64,000 nt of DNA from Streptomyces canus (GTDB lineage: Bacteria > Actinomycetota > Actinomycetes > Streptomycetales > Streptomycetaceae): assembly GCF_030815415.1 (NCBI RefSeq), contig NZ_JAUSWW010000001.1:7006001-7070000 (forward strand). Reading direction: 5' to 3'. Shown one piece after another: positions 58,884 to 64,000 of this stretch; position 1 is the stretch's first letter, and every line of letters begins with the position of its first letter. Under the pieces are notes generated by a model, which was not told the DNA's origin, did not search any database, and saw only the letters and a list, made by a program, of their open reading frames with translations. Made by a program: the position numbers and the translations under genes.

Positions 58884-59828
58884 TCAGGCGCCCGCCGCGT
58901 CAGCGGCAGGTGTCGCGGCCTCTGCGATGAGCTCGCGAGCGGCGTCGAGGTCGTCGGGGGACTTGAGCGCCAGCGTCTTCACGCCGGGCAGCGCGCGCTT
59001 GGCGAGACCGGTGAGGGTGCCGCCGGGGCACACCTCGATCAGGGCCGTGACACCGAGCTCCTTGAAGGTCTCCATGCACAGGTCCCAGCGGACCGGGTTG
59101 GCGACCTGGCCGACCAGACGCGCAAGGACCTCGGCGCCGGTGGCGACCGTCTGCCCGTCCTTGTTCGAGACGTAGGGCAGCTTCGGGTCGGCGGGCGTGA
59201 GGGCCTCGGCGGCCTTCGCCAGCGCGTCGACCGCGGGGCTCATGTGGTGCGTGTGGAAGGCACCGGCCACCTTCAGCGGGACGACCTTGCGGACACCCTC
59301 GGGCTTGTCCTCGTTCAGCGCGGCGAGCTGCTCCATGGTGCCGGCGGCCACGATCTGGCCGGCGCCGTTCACGTTCGCGGGAGTCAGCCCCAGCTTCTCC
59401 AGGTGCGCGACGCTCACCTCGGGGTCGCCGCCGAGCAGCGCCGACATCCCGGTCTCGGTGATCGCGGCGGCCTCGGCCATGGCCAGACCGCGCTTGCGCA
59501 CGAGGGTCAGCGCGGCGGTTTCGTCGAGGACACCGGCGAAGGAGGCGGCGGTGATCTCACCGACGCTGTGGCCCGCGACGGCGCCCGGGGTGACGGCACC
59601 GAGTGCCGAGGCGGACAGGATCCCGGCGGCGACCAGCAGCGGCTGGGCCACCGAGGTGTCACGGATCTCGTCCGCGTCGGCCTGGGTCCCGTAGTGGGCG
59701 AGGTCCAGGCCGATGGCGTCCGACCACGCGGCGACGCGGTCGGCGGCACCGGGGAGTTCGAGCCAGGGGGTCAGGAAGCCGGGCGTCTGGGCGCCCTGGC
59801 CGGGAGCGACGAGTACGAGCACTCTCAC
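58884..59828 (-). CDS. fabD: Malonyl-CoA:ACP transacylase
   Basis: This 314-residue protein starts at a GTG. The nucleophile is Ser88 in VAGHSVGEITA, with the early APGQGAQTPG and the later AFHTHHMSPA (catalytic His) of the family. It loads malonyl groups onto ACP. It is the first structural gene of the operon, and the FasR-type operator lies 60-80 bases upstream. Confidence 0.97.
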   Translation of the reverse strand: MRVLVLVAPGQGAQTPGFLTPWLELPGAADRVAAWSDAIGLDLAHYGTQADADEIRDTSVAQPLLVAAGILSASALGAVTPGAVAGHSVGEITAASFAGVLDETAALTLVRKRGLAMAEAAAITETGMSALLGGDPEVSVAHLEKLGLTPANVNGAGQIVAAGTMEQLAALNEDKPEGVRKVVPLKVAGAFHTHHMSPAVDALAKAAEALTPADPKLPYVSNKDGQTVATGAEVLARLVGQVANPVRWDLCMETFKELGVTALIEVCPGGTLTGLAKRALPGVKTLALKSPDDLDAARELIAEAATPAADAAGA

Positions 59829-59888
59829 ACTCTCTCTTGTGGACGGGCATGCCCGCCCGTGGGGACAGGGACGAAGAACACGAGGGGG

Positions 59889-59909
59889 TTTTGTGGACCC
59901 CCGACAAAA
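59889..59909. promoter_or_regulatory. FasR operator candidate
   Basis: TTTTGT at 59889-59894 mirrors ACAAAA at 59904-59909 across nine bases. It lies between fasR and fabD, next to the fasR stop. FasR is known in S. coelicolor to activate the fabDHPF genes from this gap, which makes this the probable site. Confidence 0.7.
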
Positions 59910-59911
59910 GC

Positions 59912-61117
59912 CTAGAGCTGGATATCGCCGTCGACCAGACGCCCCAGGATGAGGGCGATCCGCAGCGTGAACGCGGAACGTACGTCGGAGGGCGACCAGC
60001 CGGTGACGTCAGTCACACGTCGAAGCCGGTAGCGCACGGTGTTGGGATGGACGAAGAGCATCCGGGCGGCGCCTTCGAGACTGCTCGCCTGTTCGAGATA
60101 GACCGAGAGCGTCTCCAGGAGAGCTGAACCGGCTTCCTCCAGTGGTCTGTAGATCTCCTCCACCAACTGCTCGCGCGCGCTCGGGTCACCCGCGATGGCG
60201 CGCTCCGGAAGCAGATCGTCCGCCAGTACCGGGCGCGGGGCGTCCTGCCAGGCAGTACCGGCTTTGAGCCCCGCCGCGGCGGCCTGTGCGGACCGCGTGG
60301 CGGCCAGCAGATCGGGTACGACGGGCCCCGCGACCACGGGTCCGGCCGCATAAGGCCCGATCAGCGACTTGGCGACGGCGAGCGGATTGTCGCTGCCGCC
60401 GGCGATGACGACGAGCCGGTCGCCGAGCACCCCGGTGAGCACCTGGAGCTTGGCATGCCGGGCGGCCCGCCGAATGGCCTCGACGGTGAGCTCGGAGTCC
60501 CCGTCGGGAGCGGTGCCGAGGACGACGCACACATGCTCGGGCGCGTTCCAGCCGAGCGCGGCGGCCCGGGAGACGGCCCCCTCGTCGGCCTCGCCGCTGA
60601 GCACGGCGTTGACGACCAGCGATTCGAGCCGGGCGTCCCAGGCACCGCGTGCCTCGGCGGCCTGGGCGTAGACCTGGGCGGTGGCGAAGGCGATCTCGCG
60701 GGCGTAGACGAGAAGGGCCTCGCGCAGTATGGACTCGTCACCGGGAGCGGCCACCTCGTCGATGGCGGACTCCATGACCTCGATGGTGGTGCGCACCATC
60801 TCCACGGTCTGCCGCAGCGTGATGGCCCGGGTCAGCTCGCGCGGAGCGGTTCCGAACACATCGGTGGAGATCGCCTGCGGGGCGTCGGGATGCCGGAACC
60901 ACTCGGTGAACGCGGCGATACCGGCCTGCGCGACCAGCCCGATCCAGGAACGGTTCTCCGGGGGCATGGCCCGGTACCACGACAGCGTCTCGTCCATCCG
61001 CGCGATGGCCTGCGCCGCCAGGGACCCGGACGACTTCTCCAGCCGCTTCAGGGTCGCCGAGTGCGGATGGGAGTCACGTGCGAAGGCTTCGGTGTTGCTG
61101 GCTTCGGGTTCGGGCAC
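59912..61117 (-). CDS. fasR: Fatty acid synthesis regulator FasR (PucR/CdaR-type)
   Basis: This 401-residue protein starts at GTG 61117. The C-terminal PucR helix-turn-helix is clear (EGAARMLFVHPNTVRYRLRR, VTDVTGWSPSD). The N-terminal two thirds form the sensory region (ETLSWYRAMPPENRSWIGLV, the central GGDEF-like CdaR fold). In S. coelicolor FasR activates fabD-fabH-acpP-fabF, and the gene order here is the same. Position and sequence make the assignment firm. Confidence 0.93.
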   Translation of the reverse strand: MPEPEASNTEAFARDSHPHSATLKRLEKSSGSLAAQAIARMDETLSWYRAMPPENRSWIGLVAQAGIAAFTEWFRHPDAPQAISTDVFGTAPRELTRAITLRQTVEMVRTTIEVMESAIDEVAAPGDESILREALLVYAREIAFATAQVYAQAAEARGAWDARLESLVVNAVLSGEADEGAVSRAAALGWNAPEHVCVVLGTAPDGDSELTVEAIRRAARHAKLQVLTGVLGDRLVVIAGGSDNPLAVAKSLIGPYAAGPVVAGPVVPDLLAATRSAQAAAAGLKAGTAWQDAPRPVLADDLLPERAIAGDPSAREQLVEEIYRPLEEAGSALLETLSVYLEQASSLEGAARMLFVHPNTVRYRLRRVTDVTGWSPSDVRSAFTLRIALILGRLVDGDIQL

Positions 61118-61190
61118 GGGACAAGACTGCCTTATCCGGACGTGAGTGCGCTCCGCCGGGTACCGGGTGAGGGCTACGGTGGGGTCCGTG

Positions 61191-61838
61191 ATGGACGTAC
61201 GGCGCGCCGCTGAGCGCTACCCGGGGGGCGATCCGGCGACCGGGATCGAGTCCTTCCACGCCTTCTCCTTCGGTCCGCACTACGACCCCGGCAACCTCCG
61301 TTTCGGCGCGGTGATCGCCTGCAACGAGGAGCGGCTCGCACCCGGCGCCGGGTTCGACGAGCATCCGCACAGCCACACCGAGATCGTGACCTGGGTGGTC
61401 GAGGGAGAGCTCACCCACCGCGACTCGACGGGCCACGAGACGACCGTGCGGCCCGGGGACGTGCAGCGCCTCAGCTCGGCCGCGGGCGTCCGCCACGTGG
61501 AGCGCAACGACGGCGACACCCCCCTGACCTTCGTGCAGATGTGGCTGGCCCCCCTGGAGCCCGGTGGCGAGCCGTCCTACGAGATCGTCCGCGGCATCGC
61601 CGACTCGACGCCGTACGCCGTCCCGGAGGCGGCGGCGATGCTGCACGTACGACGCCTCGCGACGGGTGAGCGTACGGCGCTCCCGGACGGCCGACACCTG
61701 TACGTCCATGTCGTCCGCGGCGAAGTACACCTGGCCGGCGAACACCTGCACCCGGGCGACGCGGCCCGCGTCACGAACGCCGAGGGCCTGGACACGGTGG
61801 CTCTGACGGCAGCGGAACTGCTGATCTGGGAGATGTAG
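61191..61838 (+). CDS. Pirin-family protein
   Basis: The product is 215 residues from ATG 61191 (GTG 61188 is one codon earlier). The bicupin metal site is HPHSHTEIVTWVVEGELTHR, and FHAFSFGPHYDPGNLRFG precedes it. Pirins bind a metal and some have quercetinase activity; the role here is open. It is divergent from fasR across 73 bases. Confidence 0.92.
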   Translation: MDVRRAAERYPGGDPATGIESFHAFSFGPHYDPGNLRFGAVIACNEERLAPGAGFDEHPHSHTEIVTWVVEGELTHRDSTGHETTVRPGDVQRLSSAAGVRHVERNDGDTPLTFVQMWLAPLEPGGEPSYEIVRGIADSTPYAVPEAAAMLHVRRLATGERTALPDGRHLYVHVVRGEVHLAGEHLHPGDAARVTNAEGLDTVALTAAELLIWEM

Positions 61839-61886
61839 GGCCCACTGGTCCGCCGGGGGGCTTTGCTTCTCGACTGTGGTCCGCAT

Positions 61887-61995
61887 CTTTCAGCCCGTCC
61901 GGCGTTTGAGGACGAGGCCCGTTCAGGGCCGAAGCGGGGGTCTGGGGGCGGCAGCCCCCAGGGATGGGACGGGTAGGGGCGGCGGGGGCGAGGAA
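61887..61995. repeat. Intergenic repeat family B (copy 2)
   Basis: It opens CTTTCAGCCCGTCCGGCGTT and continues TGAGGACGAGGCCCG, has one GC palindrome (TGGGGGCGGCAGCCCCCA) and closes GATGGGACGGGTAGGGGCGG then CGGGGGCGAGGAA. Compared with 36975-37112 one palindromic block is missing. Like that copy it sits between two convergent genes, in the same orientation. Confidence 0.78.
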
Positions 61996-62002
61996 AACGG
62001 GC

Positions 62003-62824
62003 TCAGCCCCGCAGGTCCGCGAGTACCCCGTCCGTGAACAGCGGCCACGCCTCGATCGCCCAGGGCCCGAAGGCACGGTCGGTCAGTGCCACGCAGGCCG
62101 CGCCCGCGACGGGGTCGATCCACAGGAACGTACCGGACTGCCCGAAGTGCCCGAAGGTACGGGGGGAGGACGAAGACCCCGTCCAGTGCGGGGACTTGGA
62201 GTCACGGATCTCGAAGCCGAGCCCCCAGTCGTTGGGGCTCTGATGCCCGTACCCCGGCAGCACACCCTTGGTACCCGGGTACTGGACGGTCATCGCGTCG
62301 GCGACCGTACGGGGATCCAGCAGCCGAGGCGCCTGGACCTCCGCGGCGAACCGGACCAGATCCTCGACCGTCGAGACCCCGTCCTTGGCCGGCGACCCCT
62401 CCAGCGAGGTCGACACCATGCCCAGCGGCTCCAGCACGGCCTGCCGCAGGTACTCCGGGAACGCGATGTCCGTCGCCTTCGCGATGTGGTCGCCCAACTG
62501 CTCGAACCCGGCGTTGGAGTACAGCCGCCGTTCCCCGGCCGGTGCCGTGACCCGGTGCTCGTCGAACGCGAGCCCCGAGGTGTGCGCCAGCAGATGCCGC
62601 ACCGTCGACCCGGCGGGCCCGGCCGGCTCGTCGAGCTCGATCGCGCCCTCCTCGTACGCGACGAGCGCCGCGTACGCCGCGAGCGGCTTGGTGACCGACG
62701 CCAGCGGGAAGCGGTGCCCGACGGGACCGTGCGTACCGAGCAGGGTCCCGTCCGCCCGTACGACGGCCGCGGCGGCGGTCGGAACCGGCCAGTTCTCGAT
62801 CAGGGCGAGGCTCTTCAGCGACAT
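62003..62824 (-). CDS. Serine hydrolase (beta-lactamase class C-like)
   Basis: This 273-residue protein has SxxK at Ser43-Lys46 (PLASVTKPLAAY), the Tyr-Ser-Asn triad in RRLYSNAGFEQLG and a late FGHFGQSGTF in place of KTG. No signal peptide is seen. It is probably an esterase or peptidase of the DD-peptidase fold. It is shorter than the one at 39245-40396 and not close to it. Confidence 0.92.
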   Translation of the reverse strand: MSLKSLALIENWPVPTAAAAVVRADGTLLGTHGPVGHRFPLASVTKPLAAYAALVAYEEGAIELDEPAGPAGSTVRHLLAHTSGLAFDEHRVTAPAGERRLYSNAGFEQLGDHIAKATDIAFPEYLRQAVLEPLGMVSTSLEGSPAKDGVSTVEDLVRFAAEVQAPRLLDPRTVADAMTVQYPGTKGVLPGYGHQSPNDWGLGFEIRDSKSPHWTGSSSSPRTFGHFGQSGTFLWIDPVAGAACVALTDRAFGPWAIEAWPLFTDGVLADLRG

Positions 62825-62843
62825 GCCGTCGAGACTATGCCGG

Positions 62844-63311
62844 TCACAGTGCCAGGCGCATCGAGGGGTCGGGCTTGCGGACGAAGCCGAGGGAGGCGTA
62901 GAGCGGCTCGGCGTCGGCGGAGGCGTTCAGGTCGACCTGGGTGGCGCCCCGCTCGCGGAGCCAGACCAGCAGTTCGGTCATGCATGCCCGCGCGTAACCG
63001 CGACGGCGGGCGTCGGGGTCGGTCGCGACGCTGAAGACGTACCCGACCCGCCCGTGCGGATTGTCCGCCCGTCCGATCCGGTACTCCAGCGTCCCGGCCG
63101 CCATCGCCGCCGCTCCCGGCCGCTCCGGATGATCGACGACGAACACGGCGAAGTCCCCGTCCGGGTCCGCCAGCCGCCCCTTCAGCACGGGCAGCGACTC
63201 GGCATGCCACTGCGTGGAAGGATCGGCACCGGCCATCGAGTCGATCATCACCTGTCGAAGTCGCAGCACTTCCCCGGCGTCCTCGGCTCCAGCACGTCGT
63301 ACGAGACTCAT
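62844..63311 (-). CDS. GNAT-family N-acetyltransferase
   Basis: The product is 155 residues from ATG 63311 (MSLVRRAGAED). The acetyl-CoA site is VGYVFSVATDPDARRRGYAR followed by AC, with the final motif VDLNASADAEPLYASLGF. The substrate is unknown. A CTAG-flanked palindromic element begins only 11 bases upstream of the start codon, so the original promoter is either displaced or supplied by that element. Confidence 0.92.
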   Translation of the reverse strand: MSLVRRAGAEDAGEVLRLRQVMIDSMAGADPSTQWHAESLPVLKGRLADPDGDFAVFVVDHPERPGAAAMAAGTLEYRIGRADNPHGRVGYVFSVATDPDARRRGYARACMTELLVWLRERGATQVDLNASADAEPLYASLGFVRKPDPSMRLAL

Positions 63312-63321
63312 GTCCCGCACG

Positions 63322-63538
63322 CTAGTGCCGCGGCAGGCAACGTTTGCCCCGTCGCGACGCCCGGCACGCACTCTCGCCGCACCGGCCGAAAGCCCAAGTA
63401 CGTCCAGTACGAGGGCTTCCGGCCGGCACGCCGAGAGCACGCTCCCCCACCCTCGAACCGCGCTTCGCACGGCTCGGGCGGGAGGGACCCCCACGACGCC
63501 GCTCCTTGACGGGCAAACGTTGCCTGCCGCGGCACTAG
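63322..63538. mobile_element. MITE-like palindromic element flanked by CTAG
   Basis: The element is 63326-63534 (209 bases). Its 24-base ends are exact inverted repeats (TGCCGCGGCAGGCAACGTTT then GCCC). A CTAG lies directly outside each end (63322-63325 and 63535-63538), which looks like a target duplication. The interior holds a second hairpin (AAGCCCAAGTAC with GTACGAGGGCTT). No transposase ORF fits inside. Such non-autonomous elements need a transposase from elsewhere. Confidence 0.75.
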
Positions 63539-63585
63539 CCACCCCGCCCGGTCGGCGTCCCGCGAATTCTTATCGGATTCGCTTG

Positions 63586-63603
63586 CTTGGAGTGCACTCC
63601 AAG
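63586..63603. promoter_or_regulatory. MerR-type operator/promoter
   Basis: CTTGGAGTGCACTCCAAG is a perfect 18-base palindrome. TTGCTT overlaps its left edge and TCATAG follows it, a -35/-10 pair with a long spacer of the kind MerR proteins activate by twisting DNA. The start codon is only 18 bases further on, so the transcript would have little or no leader. Confidence 0.75.
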
Positions 63604-63620
63604 GTCATAGCGTTGAGGTC

Positions 63621-64000
63621 ATGACGGTGATGGAGACCACCACGACGGGTACCAGGACCGACAGCTGCAGCGCCCCGCCGCACCCGCACCGGCGCCCCCA
63701 GGGCCAGGACAGCTACACCATCAGCGAGGTCGTCGCCTTCACCGGGCTGACCGCGCACACGCTGCGCTGGTACGAGCGCATCGGCCTGATGCCGCACATC
63801 GACCGCTCGCACACCGGTCAGCGCCGCTACAGCAACCGCGACCTGGACTGGCTCGACTTCGTCGGCAAGCTCCGGCTCACCGGGATGCCGGTCGCCGACA
63901 TGGTGCGCTACGCGGAACTGGTCCGCGAGGGCGACCACACCTTCGGCGAGCGCTTCGAACTGCTGGAGTCGACCCGCCGGGACGTCCTGTCCCGGATCAC
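63621..64000 (+). CDS. MerR-family regulator (3' end outside window)
   Basis: The frame is open from ATG 63621 to the window end, 126 residues so far. A 30-residue polar N-terminal extension precedes the MerR helix-turn-helix (YTISEVVAFTGLTAHTLRWY then ERIGLMPHIDRS, wing in GQRRYSNRDLDWLDF). The sensor half is mostly outside. The palindrome at 63586-63603 is its probable binding site. Stress-type MerR proteins of the AdhR/NmlR class use similar CTTGGAGT/ACTCCAAG sites. Confidence 0.9.
   Translation, partial: MTVMETTTTGTRTDSCSAPPHPHRRPQGQDSYTISEVVAFTGLTAHTLRWYERIGLMPHIDRSHTGQRRYSNRDLDWLDFVGKLRLTGMPVADMVRYAELVREGDHTFGERFELLESTRRDVLSRI

Overview
The window is chromosomal DNA from a Streptomyces-type actinomycete. 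The evidence is the very high GC content, the frequent GTG starts, the GGAGG-type ribosome binding sites and 4-base ATGA/GTGA overlaps. Actinomycete-specific families also occur (DUF397, DUF3145, an SCO2400-like protein), along with the gene order fasR-fabD-fabH-acpP-fabF. No rRNA, tRNA or CRISPR array was seen.

Bases 1-35540 are dominated by plant-polysaccharide use, mainly arabinan and arabinogalactan. The first operon (1-5626) encodes a CUT1-type binding protein with two permeases, a secreted endo-arabinanase (GH43) and a cytoplasmic GH51 arabinofuranosidase; it has no ATPase of its own. A GH35 beta-galactosidase follows, paired with a Tat-exported repeat protein and facing an Rrf2 regulator (5631-10275). 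At 10276-16251 lies a patch of small secreted proteins, decayed genes and a WhiJ/AbaA-like trio (ATPase, XRE regulator, DUF397). A second GH43 arabinanase plus a GH43-ricin exo-enzyme follows (16486-18872), then an aminotransferase with a low-complexity tail. Next come galM with a ChvE/MmsAB-type sugar transporter (20725-25781), a three-gene sugar-acid oxidation operon (25925-29172), a LacI regulator, and a YtfQRT/YjfF-type transporter (30678-35540). Three promoters here share a CGAWATTTCG box, and a near-perfect lac-type palindrome precedes lacI, so they may form one regulon.

Bases 35708-56102 hold more mixed genes: an SCO2400-like membrane protein, MarR with an oxidoreductase, ohr, a serine hydrolase, a secreted M14 carboxypeptidase, an EI24 membrane protein, a C15-like secreted protein, LysR with a dehydrogenase and RidA, TetR, a GH3 glucosidase, a second galM and an SGNH lipoprotein. 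A TnpB (IS605-type) element at about 44955-46510 has replaced the middle of a LysE-type exporter gene, leaving both ends recognisable.

Bases 56118-61117 are the core type II fatty-acid synthase operon (fabD, fabH, acpP, fabF) under fasR. A pirin, a serine hydrolase, a GNAT acetyltransferase and the start of a MerR regulator close the window. A 209-base palindromic, MITE-like element flanked by CTAG sits between the last two.

The most unusual observations are the TnpB-gutted LysE gene; the DUF3500 gene decayed by stepwise deletions; the dioxygenase fossil beside its intact paralogue; two enzymes that lack their usual catalytic residue (GH35 Glu to Ala, C15 Cys to Ser); the CTAG-flanked palindrome; and two intergenic repeat families.
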